A stretch of DNA of 64,000 nucleotides from Micromonospora eburnea (GTDB taxonomy: Bacteria > Actinomycetota > Actinomycetes > Mycobacteriales > Micromonosporaceae), in assembly GCF_900090225.1 (NCBI RefSeq), contig NZ_FMHY01000002.1:4154001-4218000 (forward strand), written 5' to 3'. The position numbers and the translations under genes were made by a program. Positions 9,601 through 25,786 of this stretch are shown here, piece by piece; the stretch's first letter is position 1, and each line of letters opens with the position of its first letter. Below the pieces are notes generated by a model. The model had not been told where the DNA came from. It saw only the letters and a program-made list of their open reading frames with translations, and did not search any database.

Positions 9601-10134
9601 GGCGGCCAGGTGGACCGCGACCAGCGACGACGAGCAGGCGGTACGCACGCTGAGGCTCTCGCCGGTGAGGCCGAGCTTGTAGGAGATGCGGGTGGAGAGC
9701 GTGTCCGGGGCGTTGGACAGCTCGACGAGCAGGCGTTCGGCGGCCGAGTGCGCGTCGAACTCCCGGCCCTCGCGATAGGTGTTCGGCCCGACCGTGGTGT
9801 AGACGGCGACCCGCTCGGTGATCCGGTGCACGTCGTAGCCGGCCTCCTCCATCGCCGCCCACGCGTGTTCGAGCAGCACGCGGTGCTGCGGGTCGAGGAC
9901 CTCGGCCTCCCGTCGGGGGATGCCGAAGAACTCGTAGTCGAAGCGCCGTACGTCGTCGAGCACCCCACGGGCGTGGACCCACCGCCGGCCGCTCTGTTCG
10001 TCGTCCACGGTCAGCGGCGTGCCGAAGGTGATCGACTCCCGTCCGGCCCGCAGGTTGGCCCAGAACTCGTCGAGGTCACGCGCCCCGGGCATGGTGGCCG
10101 CCATCCCGATGACGGCGATCGGTTCCTGGTTCAT
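6676..10134 (-). CDS. AT-less modular polyketide synthase, KS-KR-ACP
   Basis: A 1152-aa single PKS module. The KS spans about 1-430 with C167 in VRTACSSSLV and histidines in EGHGTGTAVGDP and KANIGHLGYASG, all intact. Instead of an AT there is a short linker (about 430-560) ending in RYRRLSLPSYPWQ, as in AT-docking segments. The KR (about 580-1010) has NADPH motif GGSGRMG, the catalytic Ser in FLVCSSLSAV and Tyr/Asn in GVYTAANRYLDA, so it should be active. The ACP (about 1050-1130) has S1095 in GCDSL. It should add one extender unit and reduce the ketone to a hydroxyl. The extender is presumably supplied in trans by the AT at 3354-4697. The ATG overlaps the A-PCP stop by 1 nt (TGATG), suggesting that A-PCP feeds it. 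Confidence 0.9.
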   Translation of the reverse strand: MNQEPIAVIGMAATMPGARDLDEFWANLRAGRESITFGTPLTVDDEQSGRRWVHARGVLDDVRRFDYEFFGIPRREAEVLDPQHRVLLEHAWAAMEEAGYDVHRITERVAVYTTVGPNTYREGREFDAHSAAERLLVELSNAPDTLSTRISYKLGLTGESLSVRTACSSSLVAVHLAAEAVRAGRADLALAGAVNIRCHDSLAYEQQDGFILSADGHTRAYEQRGTGYVEGDGVGVVVLRRLSDAIASGDHIHAVILGGGINNDGRAKAGFSAPGVEGQSAAISAALAAAGVPAESIHLVEGHGTGTAVGDPIEVRALTRAYRQHTQERGFCALNSVKANIGHLGYASGMAGLLKAILSVKHGEIPPAPDFEEPNPGIDFADSPFYVNRSLRPWPDGPRRAGVSSFGMGGTNVHLVVEQPPRPAPVEPHPPAEHAVLLSARTEAALDAMRERLLAWLTGRPDVALADLAFTLAVGRRPQPRRWAAVVSSTAELVRVLAGDDPAGATAGELADLAGEWVDGGDVDWAARYQGRRYRRLSLPSYPWQGEELWVPVADQQVTPGGAAGRTLQEPEPVDRWLYRQVWTRTGLPRPHHPGDLARTDGTCLVLGDHPEPTATVRAELAAAGLAVVAVEPATEFDVSADGVVRVRPEDPADLARLVEHVVTETGPVTRVVRLRSGGEPAEVAVATGVLGTLSLVRALVAAGQSPELWVVTENAQPVGDVTAVDPAAAALLGLCQVVPQEHPDLRCQALDFAAGTPAAEVAARLLAELASPAETPEVAYRGVDRHVPAFERLDTAGGVATPVRPGGVYLIAGGSGRMGLAIATHLAASGGTRIALVSRQGRPPGADAARRLRELGAEVLTLRADVADERRMAQVVEEVNRHWGPVNGVVHAAGIEGGGSGFTFVAETSVDQAQDLLRPKTTGIGVLDRVTRAQPLDFFLVCSSLSAVLGGITFGVYTAANRYLDAYAEWRSANGAPWVSVDWDVWRFDKAATGLGAAAATATAMDVEQATGLLGSIVAAGDARLVVSTVPLGERVDRVRRLLRRRPTDEAGDAEPTAATQDELCEHLMRIVGDLVGVDDLVDDDELLAVGCDSLTFLEALARWEKRNRMKVPITRLWGCRTFAELAEVGWQVLNEERADAGSLALRYLAG

Positions 10135-11900
10135 CAGCCCCGCACTCCCGCACTCGCGATCGACTCGGCCAGGCTCCGGACGGTGGGGTACTCGTAGAGC
10201 GCCGTCACCGACAGCCGGGCACCCAGCTCCTGGTGGATCCGCCGGTTCAACGCCGGCACCGACGCCGACGTACCGCCGAGGTCGAAGTAGTTGTCGTCGA
10301 TGCCCACCGTGGGCACCTCAAGCAGTTCCGCCCAGAGCGCGGCGATCACCGTCTCCAGTTCGGAGCCCGCCGCCGCGTACCGGCTGCCCAGGTCGAGCCG
10401 GGCGGCGTCGGTGTCGGCGCGCAACGCGGCCCGGTCGAGCTTGCCGTGCTGGGTGAGCGGCAGCGCCTCAACCCGGTGGTACTCGGACGGGATCATGTAG
10501 TCGGGCAGCCGGGCGGCCAGCCGGCGGCGCAGCTCGGCGACGGTCGGCGCGCCGGCGGCCGGGACGACGTACGCGGCGAGGACCCGGTCGCCGCCCTGCG
10601 TCCGGTCGACCACGGCGGCCTGCCGGATCTCCGGGAGTTCCGCCAGCGCCGACTCGACCTCGCCGAGCTCGACCCGGTTGCCCCGGATCTTCACCTGGTC
10701 GTCGGTGCGGCCCAGCACCTGGACCAGCCCGCCGGGCAGCATCCGGGCGAGGTCGCCGGAGCGGTACAGCCGGGCGCCGGGCCGGGCGCCGACCGGGTCG
10801 GGCACGAACGCGGCGGCGGTGAGGTCCGGCCGGTTGTGGTAGCCGCGGGCCAGCGCGTCACCGCCGATGTACAGCTCGCCCTGCTCGCCGTCGGGGACCG
10901 GACGCAGCCGCTCGTCCAGGATGTGCACCTCGGTGCCGGGCAACGGCCGGCCGACCGGGGGCGGGGACTGCGCCAGGTCGGCCGCCGCGAACTGGTGGCA
11001 GCAGGTGAAGACCCCGGCCTCGGTCGGGCCGTACCCGTTGGCGATCCGGGCGCCGAGCGACCCCAGCCCGTGCGCGACGTGGGCGCTCGACAGGACCTCG
11101 CCGCCGACCACCACCTGGTGCAGGCCCGCCCCGTCGAGCAGCCCGTCGTCGACGATCCGGTTGAACAGGGTGGGGGTGAGCCACAGCGTGGTGACCCCGG
11201 CGTGGCGGACCGTCTCCACGATCAGCTCCGCGGAGACCCGCTGGTCGGGCAGGATCGCCAGCCGGCCGCCGTTGGCCAGGCAGCCGAAGATCTCGAATAC
11301 CGACGCGTCGAACGACAGTGGGCAGGACTGCAGGAACGTCTGGCCGGCGTCGAACGTGCCATAGATCCCGGACCGGACGATGCGGGCGGCGGCGCGGTGC
11401 GGCACGGCGACGCCCTTCGGGGTGCCGGTCGTGCCGGAGGTGTAGATGACGTAGGCGAGGTGGTCCGGGGTGGCGCGCGGCCCGGCCTCGGCCGGCACGG
11501 CGTCGGGCCGGGCGTCGACCGGGATCCGGATCCCGTCGAACTCCGGCAGGCCGCCACGGGTCGCGTCGGACTCGACGAGGACCCGCGCTCCGGAGTGGTC
11601 GAGCATGAACCGGAGCCGCTCGGCCGGGTGGCCCACCCACAGTGGCAGGTACGCCGCCCCGGCTTCGAGGATGCCCAGGATTCCGACCAGCATGTCGATG
11701 GAGCGCGGCACGTGCAGGCCGACCACGACGTCGGGCCCGACGTGCTGGGCGCGCAGGACCGCGGCCAGTCGCCGGGACCGCTCCCGGAGCTGCCCGTAGG
11801 TGATCGACCGATCACCGGCAACGGCGGCGATCGCGTCCGGCGCGGCGTCCGCGTGTAGCGCGAACATGTCGTGCAGGCACTGGGTCGAGGCGTCGTTCAT
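10134..11900 (-). CDS. NRPS adenylation-carrier didomain (A-PCP), probable loading module
   Basis: A 588-aa protein with an A domain (about 10-500) and a PCP (about 510-585, S545 in FDLGGTSAS). It has no condensation domain, which fits a loading module. A3 is YTSGTTGTPKG and A5 is GYGPTEAG. The A10 lysine lies in LTQHGKLDR. Reading pocket residues by eye against GrsA gives DAFWVGGVFK, closest to the Val-type code DAFWIGGTFK, so a small branched residue is the best guess. It is directly followed by the PKS module, so the amino acid is likely extended by two carbons. It is the first gene of the left operon, downstream of a terminator and a gene-free stretch at 11901-12155. Confidence 0.85.
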   Translation of the reverse strand: MNDASTQCLHDMFALHADAAPDAIAAVAGDRSITYGQLRERSRRLAAVLRAQHVGPDVVVGLHVPRSIDMLVGILGILEAGAAYLPLWVGHPAERLRFMLDHSGARVLVESDATRGGLPEFDGIRIPVDARPDAVPAEAGPRATPDHLAYVIYTSGTTGTPKGVAVPHRAAARIVRSGIYGTFDAGQTFLQSCPLSFDASVFEIFGCLANGGRLAILPDQRVSAELIVETVRHAGVTTLWLTPTLFNRIVDDGLLDGAGLHQVVVGGEVLSSAHVAHGLGSLGARIANGYGPTEAGVFTCCHQFAAADLAQSPPPVGRPLPGTEVHILDERLRPVPDGEQGELYIGGDALARGYHNRPDLTAAAFVPDPVGARPGARLYRSGDLARMLPGGLVQVLGRTDDQVKIRGNRVELGEVESALAELPEIRQAAVVDRTQGGDRVLAAYVVPAAGAPTVAELRRRLAARLPDYMIPSEYHRVEALPLTQHGKLDRAALRADTDAARLDLGSRYAAAGSELETVIAALWAELLEVPTVGIDDNYFDLGGTSASVPALNRRIHQELGARLSVTALYEYPTVRSLAESIASAGVRG

Positions 11901-12109
11901 CGCGGGTCACTTCCGCCCAAACGTTTGTCCACTTAGATCTCCCACCACTCGGCGTCGCAGCTGTGCCGGCGATCGTCTTCAGCCTGCTCGCCCGGCTGGT
12001 CCGACGGCAGAGAAACAGCGACAGGGGTGGACTGCCGGTGCCGCTGCGCGTTCGTTCCTGTCCGGCGCCGACCGCCGCCGGCGCAGGCCCGTCGATCGGT
12101 GGGCACGGC
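11901..12109 (-). promoter_or_regulatory. Gene-free leader before the A-PCP gene, with a 10-bp palindrome
   Basis: No convincing gene lies here. It separates the NRPS terminator from the A-PCP start and should hold the promoter of the left operon. A perfect palindrome CAAACGTTTG sits at 11918-11927, about 18-27 nt upstream of the ATG at 11900. AACGTT-centred sites of this kind are common for LacI- and TetR-type repressors. No matching regulator is in the window, and I could not assign -35 and -10 boxes. Confidence 0.4.
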
Positions 12110-12145
12110 GGTGCGCCCGGTCCCGCGATCGGGACCGGGCGCACC
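12110..12145. terminator. Strong hairpin terminator after the second NRPS gene
   Basis: Perfect 16-bp arms at 12110-12125 and 12130-12145 with a CGAT loop, starting 10 nt after the NRPS stop codon. It marks the end of the 27801-12156 operon, so the genes to the left need their own promoter. Confidence 0.75.
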
Positions 12146-12155
12146 GTTCGGCGGA

Positions 12156-19294
<7,139 letters not shown>

Positions 19295-19295
<1 letters not shown>

Positions 19296-22200
19296 CACAC
19301 ACCTTCTCGTGAGAGCAGCTCGCGCAGCTGCGCGTCGGTCATCCCGTCGATCTCCGCCGCGATGTGCTCGGTCGTCACCGCGGCCAGCTCCGCCACGGTC
19401 GTCGCCTCGAACAGGCAACGCAGCGGCAGTTCGGTCACGAAGGCCTCGCGCAACCGGGCCAGGACCCGGGTGGCCAGCAGCGAGTGGCCGCCGAGGCCGA
19501 AGAAGTCGTCGTGCACCCCGATCCGGTCGACGCCGAGCACGTCGGCCCAGATGCCGGCGATGATCTCCTCGGTCCGGTCGCGGGGGCCACGTACTCCCGG
19601 GCGCCGTCGAGCTGGGACGGGGTGAGGTCGGGCAGCGCGGCGCGGTCGACCTTCTTGTTGGAGTTCAGCGGCAGGGCCGGCACCGTCGCCCAGGCCGACG
19701 GGATCATGTACTCCGGCAGCAGCTCCCGCAGGTGCGCGCGCAGCTCGGCGATGTCGGGCTGGGCGTCGTCGGCGCACTCCAGGTAGGCGACGAGCCGCTT
19801 GTCTCCCGGTGCCACCTCGCGGGCGACCACGGCCGCCGCGGCGACGGCGGGGTGCCGGGCCAGCGCGGCCTCGATCTCGGGCAGCTCGATCCGGAAGCCA
19901 CGGATCTTCACCTGGTGGTCGAGCCGGCCGAGGAACTCGACGGTGCCGTCGGGCCGGTAGCGGACGAGGTCGCCGGTGCGGTAGAGCCGTGCGCCCGGTT
20001 CCGGCCCGAACGGGTCGGGGACGAACCGTTCGGCGGTCAGTTCGGGCCGCTCGTGGTAGCCGCGGGCCAGCCGTACGCCGCCGATGCACAGTTCGCCCGG
20101 CACCCCGACCGGGAGCGGGCGGAGCTGGGCGTCCAGCACGTGCACCCGGGTGCCGGCGACCGGCCGACCGATGTGCAGCGTCGCCGTGCCGCGCTCGCCG
20201 GCGAGGTCGCCCTCCACCGGGTTGAGCATGCAGGTGATGGTCGCCTCGGTCGGCCCGTAGTTGCACAGGAACCGGCCGGGCAGCCCGGTCGCCGCCCAGC
20301 GCTGGGCGTCCGCGACGGTGACCACGTCGGCGCCGACGTTCATCAGCTTCATGCCGGCGAGCCGGTCCACGTCGGACTCGAGCATCTCCCGGTAGTAGGC
20401 CGGGGTGATCTCCATGATCGTGACGCCGTACCGGGACAGCTTGGCCGGCAGCTCGGCCGGCAGCCAGAAGACCGGGTCACTGACCACCAGCGTGGCACCG
20501 GCGACCAGGGTCACCGCGATCTGGTCCATGGCCAGGTCGAAGGTGAGCGCGGAGAGCAGCACCACCCGCTCCCCCGGCCCGATGCCGTACGCGTCGGCGA
20601 TCACCCGGCAGTGGTGCGCGTACGACCGGTGCTGGATCATGACGCCCTTGGGCCGGCCGGTCGACCCGGAGGTGTAGATGATGTAGGCCAGGTTGCCCGG
20701 CCGCGCCACGGTCCCGAGGTTGGTCGACGGCATCCCGGCGACGCAGTCCTCGTCGTCGGCCAGCAGCACCCGGCGGCCCGGCTGCCGGACCCGGTCGACG
20801 AGGTCCCGGGTGGTCACCACCGTGTGCGCCCCGGCGTCGGCCAGCATGTAGTCGAGCCGCTCCGCCGGGTGCTGCGGGTCGAACGGCACGTACACGCCGC
20901 CGGCCTTGAGCACGGCCAGCAGCACGACGACCGGTTCGACGCCCCGTTCCAGGCACGACCCGACGACGGTCTCCGGGCCGACGCCGACCGACCGGAGCCG
21001 GTGCGCCAGCCGGTTGGCCCGCGCGTTGAGCTCGGCGAAGCTGATCTCCTGATCCTGGAAGACCACGGCGGTCGCCCCGGGTGTACGGGCCACCGCCCGC
21101 TCGAACAGCTCCGGCACGCACAGGTGCCGCTCGGCGGGCGGGTCGAGCACGTCCAACCGGTCCGCCGCCGGGTTCGGCCACTCGTGCAGGATCGTGTGCC
21201 GCTCGGCGGCGGAGAGCACGTCGAACTCGTCCAGCCGGCGGTCCGGGTCGGCGCCGACGCGCTCCAGCAGCCGCAGGTAGTGGCCGGCGAGCCGTTCGAT
21301 CGTCGACCGGTCGAACAGCGCGGTCGCGTACTCGAACCGGCAGCGCAGCCCGCCTTCTGCCGGCTTGCGGATCGACAGCGTGAGGTCGAACCTCGCCACC
21401 TGCGGGCCGCTGCGGATCGGCTCCGCGGCGCAGCCGGCGATGGTCGGGGGGAGCAGCCCGGCGGTGTGCTGCACCTGGAACATGATCTGGAACAGCGGGT
21501 TGCGGGACATGTCCCGGCTGGGTTGCAGGGCGTCGACCAGGTGCTCGAACGGCACGTCCTGGTTGGCGTACGCCTCGACCGCGCCGCGCCGTACCCGCTC
21601 GACCAGGTCCGTGAAGGTCGGGTTCCCGCCCAGGTCGGCGCGCATGACCAGGTTGTTGACGAAGAACCCGACCAGGTTCTCGGTCTCCGGCCGGCTCCGC
21701 CCGGCGACCGGGGTGCCGACCGCGACGTCGCTGCGCCCGGTGTACCGGCCGAGCAGCACGTCGAACGCGGCCAGCAGCACCATGAACGGGGTCGCGCCGG
21801 TACGACCGCCGAGCCGGTCCAACGCCGCCGCGACCGCCTCCGGCACCTCGACGTCCAGGGTGTCGCCGCGCGGGTCGCGCTCGGCCGGGCGGGGCCGGTC
21901 GGCGGTCAGCTCGACCGGGGAGAGGCCGGCGAGCCGGCCGCGCCAGTAGTCGAGCTGCTCGGCGAAGACGCCCTCGGATTCCCGGTCTCGTTGCCAGGCG
22001 GCGAAGTCGGCGTACTGGACCGGCAGCGGGCCGGCCGAGCGGCTGTCGTCGTACGCCTCGTTCAGCTCGCGCAGGAAGATCCCCATCGACCACGCGTCGA
22101 AGGCGATGTGGTGCAGGGTGATCGTGACCAGGTGCGCCTGTGCCGCCGTACGCACCACGGTCACCCGCAGCGGGTGCTCGCGGGCGAGGTCGAACGGGCG

Positions 22201-25200
22201 GGAGTTGGCCGCGTCGATGATCGCCGTGGCCTGCGGCTCGGCGTCCGGGGCGCCCGCCAGGTCGACCACGTCGAACACGATGTCGCCGGGCGGGTCCACC
22301 ACCTGCACCGGCGTTCCGCCGTCACCGACGTAGCGGGTGCGCAGCACCTCGTGCCGGGCGACGACCCGGGCCACCGCGCGGCGCAACGCCCCGGTGTCCA
22401 GTGGTCCGGCGAACCGGAACGCCAGCGGGACCAGGTACTCGGCGCTCCCGGGTTCGAGCTGGTCGAGGAACCACAGCCGCCGCTGGCCGAACGAGGTGGG
22501 CAGCGCGCCGTCCCGGGAGACGGGGACGATCTCCGGCCCGTCGCCGGGCGACGTGCCGGCGTCGATCCGGGTGGCGATCCTCGCCACCGTCCGGTCCTCG
22601 AAGAGCGCGCCGACGGTCAGCTCCACGCCGAAGCCGCGCCGCAGCCGGTGGGCGAGCCGGATGGCGAGCAGCGAGTGCCCGCCGAGGGCGAAGAAGTCGT
22701 CGTCGGCGCCCACCCGCTCCACCCCGACCAGCTCGCTCACGATCGTGGCGACCGCCTGCTCCGTCGGCGTACGCGGCGCGACGTGGCCCGGGTCGTCGGC
22801 GCGTACGCCGCTGCCCGGGGCCGGCAGCTTCGCCCGGTCGAGCTTGCCGTTGGGCAGCGTCGGGAAGGCGTCGAGGGCGACCACGGCCGAGGGGATCATC
22901 GCGGCCGGCACCCGGGCGTCGAGGTGCTCCCGCAGCGTCTCGGCGGACACCTCGGCCCCGTCGGCCGGCACCACGTAGGCCACCAGCTCCAGCTCCCCGG
23001 CGGCGCTCCGCCCGGTGGTGACCACGGCGGCGGCGACCGACGGGTGGGCAGCCAGGACGGCCTCGACCTCGCCCGGCTCGACCCGGACCCCGCGCAGCTT
23101 CACCTGCGCGTCGAGCCGGCCGACGAACTCCAGCGTCCCGTCCGCGCGCCACCGGGCCAGGTCGCCGGTGCGGTACCAGCGCGCGCCGGGGACGGCGGCG
23201 AACGGGTGCGGGGTGAACCGTTCGGCGGTGAGGTCGCCCCGGCCGAGGTAGCCCCGGGCGAGACCCGCGCCGGCGACGCACAGCTCACCCCGCACCCCGA
23301 CGGGTACGAGCTGGTCGTCGGCGTCGACGACGAACACCTCGACGTTGGGCAGCGGGACGCCGATCGGGACGATGCCCTCCGGCCCGCCGCGCCGGTACCG
23401 CCAGGCGGTCGAGTCGATCGAGCACTCCGTCGGGCCGTAGGTGTTGTACAGCTCCACGTCGAGCACGTCGAGCAGGCGCTCGGCCAGGGCCACCGGCAGC
23501 GGCTCCCCGGCCGAGCAGACCAGCCGCAGCGCGGCGCAGTCGGCCAGCTCCGGCTCGTTGACCACCAGCTGGAGCACGGAGGGTACGAGCTGGAGCACGG
23601 TGACCCGGTGCTCGGCGACGGCCCGGACCAGCACGGTCGGGTCGCGGTGCGCGTCCCGGGGTGCCATGACCACGGCACCGCCGCAGACCAGCGGCGCCAG
23701 GAACTCCCAGACCGAGGCGTCGAAGCCGGTCGTCGTCTTCTGCAACACCCGGTCCGCGTGGGTCAGGCCCTGCGCCTCGACCGCCCACCGCACCCGGTTG
23801 CGGATACCGCCGTGGGGCACCACGACCCCCTTGGGGCGGCCGGTGGATCCGGAGGTGTACATGACGTACGCCGCCTGCGTCGCGTCGATCGCCACCGGTG
23901 CCAGCGGCGCGCAGCGGCCGATCTCGTCCCACCGCTCGTCGACCGCCACCACGTCGGGGCCGCCCGCGGGCAGCCGGTCGTGGGACGCCGCGTCGGTGAG
24001 CACCAGCTCGACCCCGGAGTCGGTGAGCATGAACTCCAGCCGCTCGGCCGGCAGGTCGGGCGGCAGCGGGACGTACACCCCGCCGGCGGCGAGCGTCCCG
24101 AGCAGGGCCACCACCAGGTCGGTGCCGCGCTCCATGGCCACCCCGACCGGAGTCTCGGCGGTGACGCCCCGGGCGCGCAGGAAGCCGGCGAGCCGGTCCA
24201 CCCTGGACAGCAGCTCGGCGTAGCTCAGCCGGGAGGCGCCCGAGACGACGGCGACGGCGTCCGGGGCGGCCGCCGCCCGCGCCCGGATCAGGTCCGGCAG
24301 GGAGGCGTCCGGCACGTCGGTGGCCTGGGGGTTCCAGCCCAGCAGCCGGGTCCGCTCCGCCTCGGTCACCGTCACCAGCCGGCTGAGCGGGACGTCCGGC
24401 CGGGCCGCCACGTTCGTCAGCAGCTCCAGGTAGTTCGCGACCATCCGCTCGATCCGCTCCCGGTCGAACAGCGCCGTCGGGTACAGCATCCGGGCGTTCC
24501 ACCAGCCGCCCGGCTTCTCCGCCAGGTTCAACGACAGGTCGAACGTGGCGTCCATCGCGTACAGCGGCAGCGGCTCGACGTCGAGGCCGGGCAGGTCGAG
24601 GGTCTCCCCCTGGGCGTTGTGCACCATGAACGCGGCCTGGAACAGCGGATTCCGGGACATGTCGCGGTCCGGCACCAGTTCGGCGACCAGGCGCTGCAAC
24701 GGGACGTCCTGGCGGCCGAACGCGTCCAGCGTCACGTCGCGGGTACGGGCCAGCAGTACGGCGAAGGTGGGGTCGCCGGAGAGGTCGGTACGCAGCACCA
24801 CCGTGTTGAACAGCGGCCCCACCACCTGCGCCAGGTCGGCCCGTTGCCGCCCGGTCACCGACGCGCCGACGTTGATGTCGTGCCGGCCCGAGTAGCGGCT
24901 GAGCAGGAGGTTGAACGCGGCCAGGAACACCATGAACGGCGTCGCCCGGGACGCCCGCCCGACGGCGACGAGCCGGGCCGCCAACTCGGCGGGGACAGCG
25001 ATGTCCACGGTGTCGCCGGTCGGGTCCCAGTTGGCCGGGCGCGGGCGATCCGTCGGCAGGTCGAGCGGCTCCAGCCCGGCCAGCCGGTCACGCCAGTGGT
25101 CGAGCTTGCGGGTCAGTCCCGGGTCGGGGGTGGCCCAGCGCTCCCGCTGCCGCCGGGCGTAGTCGGCGTACTGGCCGGGCGGCGGTTCGGCCGGCGCCGC

Positions 25201-25695
25201 CTCGCCCCCGGCGTACGCGCCGTAGAGCAGGCGCAGGTCCCGGGACACGATGCCCAGCGACGTGTTGTCGAAGGCGATGTGGTGCACGACGATCAGCAGG
25301 ATCGCGTCGTCCGGGGCGAGCAGCAGCAGCGAGAGCCGCCAGGGCGCCGCGCCGAGGTCGACGGGGGTCCTCGCCTCGGCCACGCCGAACTCGCGTACCC
25401 TCCGGTCCCGCTCCGCCTCCGGGTGGCCGGTCAGGTCGACGACCCTGAGGTCGACCGGGGTCGGCTCCCCGATGACCTGGGTCGGCCGGCCGTCGACCGT
25501 CTCGTACCGGGTACGCAGCACCGAGTGCCGGGCGGAGACCTCCGTCAGCGCGGCGGCCAGCGCGGCCCGGTCCAGGGGGCCGCGCAGCCGGAACGCCGCG
25601 TGCATGAGGTACTCCCGGGCCCCGGAGCGAAGCTGGTCGAGAAACCACAACTGTTCCTGCTCGAAGGAGAGCGGGTAGTGGCCGCTGACTTCCAT
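19295..25695 (-). CDS. Dimodular NRPS, C-A-PCP-C-A-PCP, reading frame broken near its 3' end
   Basis: After correcting a one-base shift the protein is 2133 aa. C1 (about 1-440) has HHIAFDN. A1 (about 460-960) reads DAWQCATIDK, sharing DAWQ and IDK with the Gln code DAWQFGLIDK. PCP1 has LGGHSLL. C2 (about 1055-1480) has HHIAFDA. A2 (about 1510-2020) reads DLDEMVNITK, an acidic pocket matching no code I know. PCP2 has LGGHSLLATR. The uninterrupted frame ends in nonsense residues after REYVAP, while RTEEIIAGIWADVLG and the rest of PCP2 continue in another frame to the stop at 19295. One extra C in the C5 run (G5 at 19582-19586 on the plus strand) restores the frame exactly. The ATG has a GGGAGG site. 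As the first C domain has no upstream module in this protein, it should accept a chain in trans. Confidence 0.88.
19582..19586 (-). other. Frameshift point in the NRPS gene (homopolymer G5, expected G6)
   Basis: On the coding strand the run is five C where six would keep the PCP frame (GCC CCC CGC GAC CGG ACC). The correct downstream frame encodes a whole, conserved carrier domain with no other lesion. A homopolymer sequencing error is the simplest explanation, but a real inactivating mutation cannot be excluded. Confidence 0.85.
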
Positions 25696-25786
25696 CGATT
25701 GCCTCCCGAGGCATGACGGGGATCGGGGTCGAGGCGGTGCCGCCCGCCGGACGCGCGTTCGCTCGGGCGGGGTGTTCGGGTCCGAC

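Noticed and set aside
91..10197. Long plus-strand frames opposite FkbH, the acyl-CoA dehydrogenase and the PKS
   Set aside because: They are shadows of the minus-strand genes, which carry complete catalytic motifs and coupled starts.
19732..25716. 1994-codon open frame on the plus strand opposite the NRPS gene
   Set aside because: It has no recognisable domain, is His/Arg/Pro/Gly-rich and mirrors the codon bias of the real minus-strand NRPS. Long antisense frames are normal in DNA this GC-rich.
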